Source: Chara braunii (lineage: Eukaryota > Streptophyta > Charophyceae > Charales > Characeae). Taken from it: a stretch of 25,675 nt of DNA. The notes beneath the pieces are model-generated. The model was given only the letters and a program-made list of their open reading frames with translations. It did no database searches and had not been told where the DNA came from. The position numbers and the translations under genes were made by a program. The DNA lies in assembly GCA_003427395.1 (NCBI GenBank), contig BFEA01000251.1, positions 72,151 through 97,825 on the forward strand, given 5' to 3'. Below, in pieces: positions 9,161 to 18,004 of this stretch (position 1 is its first letter; every line of letters starts with the position of its first letter).

Positions 9161-10354
9161 TTGACCGAGGACGCTCCTCACGATAGGCCCGATACATTCG
9201 AGAAGTGGGTACATTATTGGCATCATTTGGAGGACGAGTTGCCCACCGACCAGCATCTCGTCGCGGGGAGTGGAACGAGATTGGCAGCTACACACGAGGA
9301 GATGTGTGTGGTGAGGAAGCGCATGCGGAACGTTTCTCGCATGGGCTCCGAGCGCCGCCTTATCTAACCGGACAAGAGACGACGTGGACGCGTAGGGGCT
9401 CGTGGCGGGCGTGGTGGGCGTGACGAGCGTTCGGGTCGTGGACGAGGTGAGCACAAGGGATGTGGACGGGGTTTCGCGGCCGGGATATGTCCTCGTGGTG
9501 TGCATTCTGTGAGCCGTGATCAGACGACGGTCGACCTTGTTCGTCTCCCTCGAAAGTATTGGGACGAGGAAAATTTTTTGTATCATAACTCCTCTAGCGA
9601 CGAGGATTTCTTCTATACCGCTATAGCGACAACAGGGGACGACGACGGCAGGCCAGGCGACGACCGTTGTGACGATGACGATGATGACGGTGATGATGGA
9701 GCGGGCGACGGTCGTGGCCCCCGATCGTTGATACGAGGCGGCGGGAGAGGAGTTGTTGCACCGCGAGAGGCAGCTGGTGATGGTGGAGAAGGAGACAGTG
9801 TCGAGTGTGAAGGTGATCCATGTGGCGAGGACCCCGGAGCAGTAGTCGAGGAGATGCGTGACGATGCAACTATGAACATCGAGCACCATACGACCGTGGA
9901 CGGTGTCGACGACAGAGGAAGCAAGGACGAACACGATAGTCCCCCGCGTGGCCGGGGAATTGACCTCCGACGCTTGCAACAGGGGCCTAAGAGGACGAGT
10001 TCTATTGCCGATCGCGTGCGGCGACGCCACGAGACCCTTTCCCTCAGTGTTCCTCCACGACCCGTGGAGGCGCCAATTGTCCATGTCTTTGAGGACTCCA
10101 TGAGTGATGGGATAGGCGAGGAGCGACACCCGTCACCTGGCGGCTCTGCACGAGAGGCACGTCCGGTTCATGATGGCGTAGAGGACGGTGTCAGGCGCAT
10201 CGGTCCGGCACCGCACGCGGCAGCGTGGGACCCTCTCGGCCGCATCACGCAGGAGTTGGACCAACCTCGTCACGAAAGCGCAAATGGAGCTTCCTTAGGC
10301 CGCTCCGGCCGAGTGCGCCAGCCATACCTCTCGCGAGCCCCTACGACAGGATAA
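9161..10354 (+). pseudogene. hAT C-terminal extension: RGG-rich then acidic low complexity
   Basis: This is one frame with a single TAA at 9365. It starts LTEDAPHDRPDTFEKWVHYW, then after the stop becomes Arg/Gly-rich (RRRGRVGARGGRGGRDERSG, about 9375-9440), resembling an RGG box. It continues PRKYWDEENFLYHNSSSDED, an Asp-rich run (DDDDDDGDDG, about 9670-9700), a long Gly/Glu/Arg-rich region, and ends GRSGRVRQPYLSRAPTTG at TAA 10352. The segment from 9500 is open for 284 codons. Its last 40-60 codons lie in a sequence repeated at 13875-14400, so the true protein end is uncertain. A mixed basic/acidic tail is unusual for hAT transposases. Confidence 0.6.
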
Positions 10355-10730
10355 GACCTACACGAGGCACAACTTACCTCCACCTTACGGGAGTTGTCAC
10401 CTCCCTTCGGTGGGCGTATCCCCGCCGAGTTACCAGTCCACAGTACGAAAGCTACTCGGTTACAATCGCAGAGGTGGACCAGCCGAGGGCGTTTCTCGTT
10501 CGCTGTAGCATAGGGGGTACGCGCGGTAATACGCCTATCGGGCCCGCACGTGAACCGACATCTTGGGGGGATGAAGTCCCAAGCGCGGCCCGACGTCGGT
10601 CGACTAGGACGCATTCCACACACCACGCGCACACCACTTTACGAACACAAAAATAAAACCCACACACGCACGTACAACACGATACAACACAAACAACGCG
10701 ACAACGCTCCTAGTCCCTCGATAGTCAACG
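10155..10730 (+). repeat. Direct repeat, copy 1 (overlaps hAT 3' end)
   Basis: Diverged match to 13875-14400 in the same orientation. Shared blocks include CACGCAGGAGTT, GCGCCAGC followed by ATAC, CCTACGACAGGA, CAGCCGAGGGCGTTT, TCGTTCGCTGTAG and GGTCGACTAGGACG in the same order. Copy 1 lacks about 60 bp present after CACGCAGGAGTT in copy 2. Confidence 0.8.
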
Positions 10731-11880
10731 CATAACTTTCCGATGCGGAAATCGATTAGGCGTCGCGCGCGAGACTCGGTATAAAACCGCGCGGACGCAG
10801 GGCTAACTCATGTCGACTCGCAATGCAAGCGTACGCAAACGGTCGCAGTGATGGCGTACTACGTAATACCCATACTCATGCGGTTCTCATTAATCTCGAG
10901 GGTCGCATTCGACACTCAAGTGTCGGCTGACACGCGCCTTGAGGCTTAATCTCTCGACGCTGGACAACCATCATGCGCGGATGAAGATCACACACCCTCT
11001 TCTGCACTCTATGCACAGTGGGTGGTATACAGGTCTATACCTGTGGTAGCAGTCGCTTCTTACTGCCCTGGAGATGTGTCCCACTCCGGGCCTGGGCGAA
11101 AGTCGAGGGGTTTGACTTTGACGGCTGCCACGGACTACAACGTCTAACCATACAAACTTTAAAAATCAAGGGTAAAAAGTGAACCTCCCTTCCCTCTCGA
11201 GACATAATCCAGTTAACCCTTATTCACATTCACAGTAGGCCCCTCAAATACTCAGGGTACTTATAAATACGTAAGGGTTGATTATATAGGACGATCACTT
11301 CTCACAGTCACAGTGAGGCTCCTCTCAGCCATATATGTATGAATTCGTAGGCAATCACATCCAGAGTCCGAACCACAACCATACCTGCAATCACATCAAA
11401 GATTCAACCAGAAGTCCACGCACTACGCGGGGTCAACTTCAACCATTCCTCACACTCATACCCCTCGCTTTAACCATACAAGCCTCACTCGTGCAACTCT
11501 TAAATAAATATTCAGTACTTTTGTTGGATGACCATTCAATAAAGTCCGGGTAAAAACACAACAAAACAGTTCAATCACAAGGCTAAAGCCTTTAGGTTGA
11601 GTGGCAGGAGTGAATTGGAGTTGAATCGTAAACCGACGAATCGGCAACCGACCTGTTATCAGTGATATTCAAGCTGAATGTAGTCCAAATCCTGAATCGA
11701 ACGGTCAAGAGGACCTGTAACACATGACTGTCAATCCCCAGGCTAAAGTCATAAGTGCATGGAGAATAATCCGCATATCACGATCTTACTCAAACCATCT
11801 GCCAACTAGGTCTAAGCCTACCTCTAAGCCAGTGTCGTGAAGCAAAGATAGACCCTGACACAATCTCCCTTATTCAGGGT
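10731..11880. other. Gene-free stretch between the hAT region and a candidate primer binding site
   Basis: No coding sequence is supported. A TATAAAA at 10780-10786 and a 7-bp-arm palindrome CGACACT/AGTGTCG at 10910-10925 are the only clear motifs. If the minus-strand LTR call at 11901 is right, this would be the internal part of that element, but no gag or pol sequence is visible. Confidence 0.4.
10780..10786 (+). promoter_or_regulatory. TATA-box-like sequence
   Basis: TATAAAA within a GC-rich context, just beyond the copy-1 direct repeat. No gene follows on the plus strand, so this would drive at most a non-coding or lost transcript. Confidence 0.2.
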
Positions 11881-11898
11881 GGATCGCCAGAATCGCCA
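11881..11898 (-). promoter_or_regulatory. Candidate tRNA-Arg-type primer binding site
   Basis: The minus strand reads TGGCGATTCTGGCGATCC, two bases after a sequence ending TTTTGACA. Plant Ogre/Tat Ty3/Gypsy elements have a primer binding site starting TGGCGACTC, complementary to tRNA-Arg, right after an LTR ending in CA. The match is partial, and no pol is seen downstream. Confidence 0.4.
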
Positions 11899-11900
11899 CC

Positions 11901-12420
11901 TGTCAAAATATAATCTATCTTCTTTAAACTTAGAAAATTTCGGCAGCGCTTCCCGTAGGAAAAGTGTCTTTTCAGAATTTATATCAGCCTGAATGTGAAA
12001 CCAGAAATAGTCTTCGATTTTTCAAAGTCCAATTTTGTCTAACTCCCTGATTTAGCAAAAATTTGGGCAGCACTCCCTTTAGAAAAGAATACTTGTCAGA
12101 TTTTAACTAACTCCTTGGATTTGCAGAAAATTTCGGCAGTGCTTCCCGTAGAGAAAGTAGCTTACTAAAATTTATACAAAGCCAAGTATAATAAAAAACC
12201 CCAGAAAATGCGAGAATGAATCTAAGTAAAAAAACTTAGCTCAGAAAATGCAAAAATTGAACTAACTCCTATCGCTCTAGCACGTGGCGAGCCTCTAAAG
12301 CAACTACCTGTCAAACTGAGACTCAGACCAAGTAGTAGCCTCACTCAATCACATGCAGGCCAAACCACAAAGGTAAGTACTCTCACCATCCCCAAGCCAA
12401 CTTGGCAGACAATAGTTCGT
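11901..12420 (-). mobile_element. Candidate LTR end (minus strand), full extent unknown
   Basis: On the minus strand this ends with TATTTTGACA just before the candidate primer binding site. It contains three copies of a GGGAAGCGCTGCCGAAATTT-like motif (11933-11980, 12056-12104, 12126-12173, complement on the plus strand), each followed by a similar T-rich flank. The start of the LTR could not be fixed; the hairpin array at 12466-13259 may belong to it. No partner LTR was found. Confidence 0.35.
11933..12173. repeat. Three diverged copies of a GGCAGCGCTTCCC motif
   Basis: Plus-strand copies are AAAATTTCGGCAGCGCTTCC (11935), AAATTTGGGCAGCACTCCCT (12059) and AAAATTTCGGCAGTGCTTCC (12127). Each is followed by a GTAG/TTAG and an A-rich segment. 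The second and third are preceded by AACTCC. Confidence 0.85.
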
Positions 12421-12465
12421 AATCTCTCGATGCTTTATTCCCTTATACCCAACTTACATAGGCCA

Positions 12466-13259
12466 TAAAGTCGAGTCGTCCAATCTTATGGAACCTGCCT
12501 GACTCAGCCATTGAGTATACACGAACAGGTTGCACAACTACTTTTCTCTTCCTTTTGGGCATATGACTAAGCCGTTCATCTTAGAACAAGGCTCAGCCGC
12601 CCCGAACTTTTTAATATCCAAATTATATATACCTCTTTGAGCTTGGTGTTCAAAAGTTGGGCATAAGACTGAGCCGTTCATCTTAGAACAAGGCCCAGCC
12701 TGCCCAGGGTTATCTTCATTTTTCTACTCTTAGTTATACTCTCTTCATTCCATGACAAGCTATAGTCAGGCCGTCCAATCTTATGGAACGAATGCCTGAC
12801 TAGCCTGTTCATAAATAACATATAATAAAATATAACCAAAATTTAACCTTTTGGGCTCCAGCATGTGCGAGGCATTGGGCCAGACCGTCCAATCTTATGG
12901 AACACATCTGGTCCTTGCCATGTTCATTTCTCTCTGATCCCACTGTGTGCGGCATGAGTCCAAGGCCGTCCAATCTTATGGACATGCCCTGCCCTCAGCA
13001 AGAATTAATTCCTCAGAATGAAACAGGAAGGGGCTGAGCCGTCCAATCTTATGGACTTGCTCAGACCTCCTCGACCAAAAACAAAAGAAACAGAACAAAA
13101 CCCCAACCAAACATGACAACCAAACCCTCCGCCACAGTCAAACCCTCACAGTTTAGAGCAATCAGACCGTCCAATCTTATGGAATTGGTCTGACTCTCCA
13201 TGCAATTCAAAAATAAACACAACGGTCAGACCGTCCAATCTTATGGAAAATGCCTGACC
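12466..13259. repeat. Array of nine hairpins with a shared apical core and differing stems
   Basis: Seven copies contain TCCA-ATCTTA-TGGA, a 4-bp hairpin with a six-base loop (apices near 12486, 12780, 12890, 12974, 13047, 13175, 13237). Two contain GTTC-ATCTTA-GAAC, the same loop on a different stem (near 12580, 12682). Each core is flanked by outer arms that differ between copies but pair with each other: TAGTCAGGC/GCCTGACTA (12763-12802), CTGAGC/GCTCAG (13034-13064), TCAGACC/GGTCTGA (13162-13193), GGTCAG/CTGACC (13224-13259), CCAGA/TCTGG (12880-12911). The copies at 12469, 12570, 12673 and 12963 have weaker outer arms. No coding sequence overlaps. Function unknown. Confidence 0.9.
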
Positions 13260-13874
13260 CCATAGGACCCTGTCAGTCTCAGGCAAAACCACCTTTCTCC
13301 CACCGTTCACCCAGATGCAACCCCCTTTTCTTGAGCAAGTCTGCTTTCAGGCAATCAGAATTGAAACTGAGATTCCTCAAACATTCCTTTATTTAGTCTG
13401 AGTTGTATCTTGTCAGTCAAATCAAAGTCAAAATAGAGGTGCATACAACATACTCAGTCAAACATAGCAAAACGTACAAGTGGGTGTTATACCTGGGTAT
13501 ATAGAGGGGAAGCAATGGTTACCTTTCAGTTCCCTGCCTCCAGAACTCCTCCTGAGTTCCACCAGGGCTCCCGCAATTGGTGGGGCGAACCTCCCACAGA
13601 GGCCTTGGCGCAGATTACGGGTTGCAATCCCGTCTGCCGCCTTCCCCTCAAAACCAACAGACTAGACTTAGAGAAAGAAGGGTAGAAGGAGAAGGTTTGA
13701 GTCTCTCAGATCCAAGAGAGGTGCACTCAGACTCACAGGAGAGGGCCTGGATACCTTGAAGCGCCTGAGGGCCCTGCAATGATGGCCAGATCATAACAGC
13801 TTAGTCAAACTGAAGTCAAACCGCCGGCTATTAGCCCCCTGACGATCCGCTAAATCGCAGAAGTAACCCCCCTT
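13260..13874. other. Gene-free stretch
   Basis: No supported gene. Short plus-strand frames at 13480-13759 have no domain. A GGTTGCAATCC at 13619-13629 resembles but does not match a Pol III B box. Confidence 0.4.
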
Positions 13875-14400
13875 CGCAAGTCCGGTCACGCTGTCGCGCA
13901 TCGGCCCTCGTGTGAAAACGAGGGCCCTCCCGGCCATGTCACGCAGGAGTTTTTAAACTAAAACATAACTTAAGAGACAACTCAGGAAACGACGCATAAC
14001 ATTCCGCATGTCGTCGAAACGGGTGCGGTCGCGTCGTCCCTTCGCCGCTCTGGCCGGGTGCGCCAGCTATACTTCCCGCGGTCCCCTACGACAGGACAGG
14101 TTCCCGCGGGGCATAAGCTTGCTTCCCTAAGGGGCTGTCACCACCCTTAGGGGCGTATCTCTACCGAGCTACCGACCCACATGCGAAAGTTTTTAAATGC
14201 AGTCGCAGAGGTAGGTCAGCCGAGGGCGTTTGCTCGTTCGCTGTAGTATAGATACGCTTGGTTAACGCCAAGCGGACCCAAACGTCGTCCGTTCCTAGGG
14301 CGCTGATCTCCTAAGTACGAAGCGTATGCCGGTCGACTAGGACGGTCTCAACCAATCGTGAAACCCAAATAGTTATCCTAGTCCCTTAGACATATAGCCA
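13875..14400 (+). repeat. Direct repeat, copy 2
   Basis: Diverged copy of 10155-10730, 3.7 kb away in the same orientation. It includes a perfect 9-bp-arm hairpin, GGCCCTCGT/ACGAGGGCC, at 13903-13926. The region matching the hAT C-terminus is not open here. Confidence 0.8.
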
Positions 14401-14438
14401 AAGAGAATTATAACATTCACAAACAATTACATCAAAAG

Positions 14439-14506
14439 AAGTCGACTGTAGTCGACTTGAATATATATCCCATCGAAATGATAATTGAAAGAAACAATTT
14501 ATCATT
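14439..14506. repeat. Two adjacent inverted repeats
   Basis: AAGTCGACT-GT-AGTCGACTT (14439-14458) is a perfect palindrome with a two-base centre. AATGATAATTG pairs with CAATTTATCATT at 14477-14506 with one bulged base and a seven-base loop. Confidence 0.85.
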
Positions 14507-14728
14507 CAATAACACAAGATCATAATAAAATCCGACCACCGCGGGTCGCACGCCATAAAACAATCAAACAACCGCCAACAATGAGTTGACTACTGATAAT
14601 AACCTCACTGCAACCGACAAGGTAGTCAGTCGCCTTAGTTTTGACTTGATGAGACTTGCCGCCAAAGTCATTCATTCTGACCTACCGCCGACCTAAGACT
14701 AGGCATACATTCTCATTTTTACTCATTC

Positions 14729-14989
14729 TCAATTTTCTTCGATGACGAATGATTCTTGATCAGGGTTATTGTTTGAAGTGTTAGATGTCTCTCCCTCTAG
14801 GAAGTGGTCTGGGGTACTCCTCCTCCTCGCCCGAGCACAAGACTCGGATCTCAGAAGTCGGGCCGTCTCCACCGAACCGGCAAAGTACCCCCCCGTAGAA
14901 ACGGTCCACTCTGGGTCGATAACAGGGCCAACTCCTAAAGCAACGAATCCCCGCCCCACATGTTTCCTGGAGAAAGAGAATGTGTTCAC
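14729..14989 (-). CDS. Unrecognised short coding candidate or terminal exon
   Basis: The minus strand keeps an open frame of about 86 codons. It includes DPEWTVSTGGYFAGSVETAR and an acidic, Asn-rich end (NNNPDQESFVIEEN) before a stop. The upstream edge is a pyrimidine-rich TTCTCTTTCTCCAG, a good splice acceptor shape, so it could be a last exon or a fragment of a retrotransposon gag. There is no recognised domain and no neighbouring coding sequence; it may be chance. Confidence 0.25.
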   Translation of the reverse strand: MNTFSFSRKHVGRGFVALGVGPVIDPEWTVSTGGYFAGSVETARLLRSESCARARRRSTPDHFLEGETSNTSNNNPDQESFVIEEN

Positions 14990-15005
14990 CCCAAGTAGGT
15001 TTTAA

Positions 15006-16079
15006 CTATTCTCGTTTTCTAAACTCAAGGTAATTTGGACAGAAAGAGTCAGAGGTGATAGAGAATGAGAACCACTTAGACATGTATAGGTAGATAGGGT
15101 TATTCGAGATAAAACGGGTTTCCTTGGGAAGAGTTAAATTCGTTATACTTTGATTCTCTTTCTGTTATCAACATTTATTTTCTCATGGCACCCATCGATT
15201 ATCCTTCAAAAATAGCAAGCAAGTTCACTCAACTCACTGACGAACGGAAAAAGATAAGGGTCAAACTCTCCTTCATTTTGTCAAATAGCATTTTCGTCTT
15301 TTTACTCACCTGCACACCACGCACACAATACGATCAAAAGAAGACAAGCAAAATCCCACTACTCACGTCAGACCCACCTTTTCACTCATGCATGACGCCC
15401 ACAACCCCACTCAACCTTTCTCCTCAACATTCAAAGCAAAATGGTCAAGCAATGTGTGGGTGCACACAGGTGTGAAGGGAGTCTAAGTCGTCCACTGACT
15501 GACCTTGAGTGAAGAGGTGTCGAACGCGTCGTGGCTCACTCAAGAAAGCCAAATGACATATACGCGTCGCCGAAGAAACCGCAGTCCCGAAGTAAGTCTT
15601 GGACCAACTGTTTGTCCCAGTCTGTTCCCGACTCGCAAGTTTCACTCGCGGCAGTCCCAAGTGCGAAGATGGTGAGCCACACTCGTCCCAAAAAAATCCA
15701 CCGCGTCCTGCGTCGATCTCAACTGATCCCAACCGGTCCCAAATGGTCCCTCACTACTGCTAGTGTTGGGTAGTCCCATCTACAAAACATTTATTTCATA
15801 TGCTGCATAAAAAAATAAACCCACCCGTCGCGCTCAGATTTCGTATCGTCGCATGCCGTCAACCGCCACCATGTCACGCTGCTGCTGCCGTACACACCAA
15901 TGGTAGCAGACCTTCACCAAAAAAAGCAGACGCCGCGCCAAAACAAAAAAAACTTTCAGCGCCGTAGAAAAAAAACCTCCACTGTCGCGCCGCACGTCCT
16001 ACCTTCGTGCCGCATTTCCACTGCCGTGTCGAACTGTCGTCGGAAAATGGCAGCACGTCGTCGCTCTGTGCCCTGTTAA
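15006..16079. other. Gene-free stretch before the minisatellite
   Basis: No gene or clear repeat unit is supported. Frames at 15185-15773 lack domains. From about 15950 the sequence passes into A-run/GCCGTGC-rich DNA related to the minisatellite that follows. Confidence 0.4.
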
Positions 16080-16365
16080 AAAAAAGAAAACGCCAGCGCT
16101 CCGCCGTGCCGTACCACCGTAGAAAAAAAGACGGCGGCGCCTCGCCGTGCTGGACCACCGTAAAAAAAACGGCAGCGCTTCGCCGTGTNCCGTGCCGTAC
16201 CACCGTAGAAAAAAAGACGGCGGCGCCTCGCCGTGCTGGACCACCGTAAAAAAAACGGCAGCGCTTCGCCGTGTCGTACCACCTAAAAAAAAACGTCAGC
16301 GCTCCGCCGTGCCGTACCACCGTAAAAAAAAACGCCAGCGCTTCGCCGCGTTATACTACCGTGAC
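16080..16365. repeat. Minisatellite of about 40 bp units with A runs
   Basis: Units of the form CGGCAGCGCTTCGCCGTG plus TACCACCGTA plus seven to nine A repeat about seven times. Two versions alternate (GCCGTGCTGGACC and GCCGTGCCGTACC). A single N sits at 16189. Open frames on both strands across here come from the repeat and are not genes. A second N is at 16498. Confidence 0.9.
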
Positions 16366-16449
16366 GTGAAAATGGCAGCGTCACTCTTCAAAACAAAGTG
16401 CCGTCAACGTGCCGCAAAACGGCAGCGTCACCCCTCAAAATAAAGGTGT

Positions 16450-16787
16450 CATGCCGACGCTGTGGTATTTCGGCAGCATAACCCCACAAAAATGGGTNAT
16501 GGTTGCCGAAAATATCGGCCGTCACACCTCCACCAGTTGTCGTGCTCCCCGCTGCTCCTTGCCACGCTCCGCTGCCGCTCCTCACCATGCTGTCGCAGGG
16601 TCCCACCAGAGACCAGCTTGCCAAGGGGTGGAGCAGAGTGCTCAAGCCAAGGCTATGGCTGTTTCCTCCTTCATCGCTCCGCTCCTCTGCAGTCCTCCAG
16701 CTCCGCCGGCAGCACTCCTGCCTCCTCTCCAGCACTCCAGCAATGAGGCAAGTGTGCTGTCGCATACTGGCAGCCGGAGGCAAGTGT
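16450..16787. other. Gene-free GC-rich stretch
   Basis: No supported gene. Open frames on both strands have no domain and appear to reflect GC-rich composition. The N at 16498 interrupts several. Confidence 0.4.
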
Positions 16788-17454
16788 GAGGCAGCTTGGG
16801 GACAGCTGCCTCTTTTGTAGTGGCTGAGGAGGGCAGCAGCAGCCTCAGCTGCCCCCAGGCAAAATTCGTCACTTGCCTGGGGCCGTTGATCTGAGCCAGA
16901 TCAACGGACTGAGGCTGTCTCACCTCAGCCACACACTTAGGGTGGCAGTTGTACTCAACTGCCCCCCTCTTTTTCTCCCTTTTCCATGCACTCAGCCCCA
17001 CACTGAGTGCAGGTTCAGTAGGAAAATGGTTGTTTCCAGCCAAGTTCCCCTCATTACCCCTTCATCTCCCAGCCTCTAGCCTGAGTCACATTCAGGCCAA
17101 TTTGGCCTGTATCTGATCATAGCCGCGGCCACATTCGTGGCCGTGGCTTTTCCCTTTTCCCTTTTATCTTCTTTTTCTCTTTTCTCCTCTTCCCTCCCCT
17201 GAAAATGGGGATGGCAGTTGTCAGATTGGGAGAGGTAGGGAAAGAATTCGTGAAAATTCATGAGTTCAAATCTCGACAGGCTCAGAGCGGGGTGCAAACA
17301 GTACCCCAACTTTTAAGAATTTTAGAAAAATATTCGCTAGATAAAAAAAATCTAAAAAAAATCAAGCACATGGCCTACGTGCCTGACTACCTACAGAAAA
17401 AAAAATCAAGGTCAAAAAAATTGTTTTGCGCCACCAAAAAAATAGTGGCGCAAA
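16788..17454. repeat. Run of perfect hairpins with unrelated stems
   Basis: Perfect inverted repeats follow each other: GAGGCAGCT/AGCTGCCTC (16788-16812), CCGTTGATCT/AGATCAACGG (16883-16907), CTGAGG/CCTCAG (16909-16928), GCACTCA/TGAGTGC (16988-17010), GCCTGA/TCAGGC (17079-17097), GCCGCGGCCAC/GTGGCCGTGGC (17122-17147, one mismatch) and TTTGCGCCAC/GTGGCGCAAA (17425-17454). Loops are 4-10 bases. Confidence 0.85.
17203..17280 (+). ncRNA. tRNA-like sequence with Pol III A and B boxes (possible SINE head)
   Basis: TTGTCAGATTGGGAGAG (17218-17234) resembles a tRNA D-arm/A box. GAGTTCAAATCTC (17262-17274) resembles a T-arm/B box. Between them GAATT/AATTC (17244-17259) could form an anticodon-like stem with a six-base loop. 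The acceptor ends do not pair well, so this is not a functional tRNA. A tRNA-derived SINE or tRNA pseudogene is plausible. Confidence 0.35.
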
Positions 17455-17487
17455 CTGAAAAATACAGCTTCTCAAAAAAACTCAGAT

Positions 17488-17548
17488 CCCATTTTTCGTT
17501 TTCTTTTTCTTTTCTTTTTCTTCTTTTCTTTTCTTTTCTTTTATTCTT
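17488..17548 (+). repeat. Pyrimidine (TTTTC)n-like tract
   Basis: Imperfect repeats of TTTTC and TTTTCT with no other content. Confidence 0.85.
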
Positions 17549-17678
17549 CTTACCCCCCCTAACAACGGGGAGGCAGCTGGCAGGTCGGGAGGAGCAGGTC
17601 CTCTCCCCATCCTCCCATTTCTCTTTCTCTCTCACTCTCCACTCAACTCCAACCCCCTCTTGCTTTCCGTGTGTGAAC

Positions 17679-17713
17679 TGTGGACCGCGAGATTTCAAGA
17701 TCTCGCGGCCACA
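17679..17713. repeat. Long hairpin with 14-bp arms
   Basis: The left arm TGTGGACCGCGAGAT pairs with ATCTCGCGGCCACA across a six-base loop, with a single bulged A in the left arm. Confidence 0.9.
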
Positions 17714-17732
17714 ATCATCTGTCCAAAACGAA

Positions 17733-17793
17733 GTGGGAGTCTTTGTGCTCCCACACAGTCTCCAAGACAAAGTGGGAGACTTTGTGCTCCCAC
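17733..17793 (+). repeat. Tandem 39-bp repeat, each with a GTGGGAG/CTCCCAC hairpin
   Basis: Two copies (17733-17754 and 17772-17793) of a 7-bp hairpin lie in a 39-bp direct repeat. Loops are TCTTTGTG and ACTTTGTG. Confidence 0.9.
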
Positions 17794-17878
17794 ACAGTCT
17801 ACAAAGACTGTTTTCCTTTTTTTTTTTTTTTTTTTTTTTTGTAATTGCGTCGGCTTTGCCATCGGTCACATCCCATCG

Positions 17879-17923
17879 TGGCCTGCTATGGCACATCGAG
17901 GTACAGACCCGGGTTCAAATCCC
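17879..17923 (+). ncRNA. Second Pol III box pair (possible SINE head)
   Basis: GGGTTCAAATCCC (17911-17923) matches the tRNA B-box consensus closely. TGGCCTGCTATGG (17879-17891) is an A-box-like sequence at a suitable distance upstream. The B-box context, ACCCGGGTTCAAATCCC, is common in plant tRNA-derived SINEs. No full tRNA fold is evident. A T tract ends 38 bases upstream. Confidence 0.4.
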
Positions 17924-18004
17924 TACCTGGATTTTGGACCATTTCTCGATTTATGCGTGTCATCCTTGCGCAAGGGTCAAGCTGCAGCCAGACGGCCGTT
18001 CCCG

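Larger units (their letters stand above)
6461..10354 (+). pseudogene. hAT superfamily transposase (BED/DUF659 type), degenerate
   Basis: The whole region reads as one transposase with several stops and frame changes. Such proteins cut and paste hAT DNA elements in the nucleus. In order: N-terminal basic/Cys segment (6461-6900), Ala/Pro-rich linker (6950-7670), DUF659-like core with MTDGWTN (about 7980) and TDSASV-like second block (about 8172), central helical part (8265-8860), C-terminal dimerisation segment with ASPCERAWSCWSFIRSKT (about 9050), then an RGG-rich and acidic tail. Stops: 7229, 7238, 7675, 8241, 8526, 8586, 9148, 9365. Frame changes: the C11 tract at 7504-7514, about 8170, about 8843, about 9015 and about 9155. 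Introns could remove some breaks, but most lie inside conserved segments, so pseudogene is preferred. Confidence 0.85.

Noticed and set aside
9092-10129. 345-codon minus-strand frame
   Set aside because: It lies opposite the hAT C-terminal segments, whose plus-strand reading carries family motifs. The minus reading has none.
12466-13259. CRISPR-like array
   Set aside because: The repeated core is irregularly spaced, the segments between copies vary greatly in length, and the setting is eukaryotic.
13601-13640. tRNA T-arm-like GGGTTGCAATCCC
   Set aside because: The loop has GC instead of CG at the diagnostic positions and there is no A box or acceptor pairing.
15874-16443. Several open frames through the A-run/GCCGTGC minisatellite
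   Set aside because: They exist because a repeat unit lacks stops in several frames, and they cross an N.
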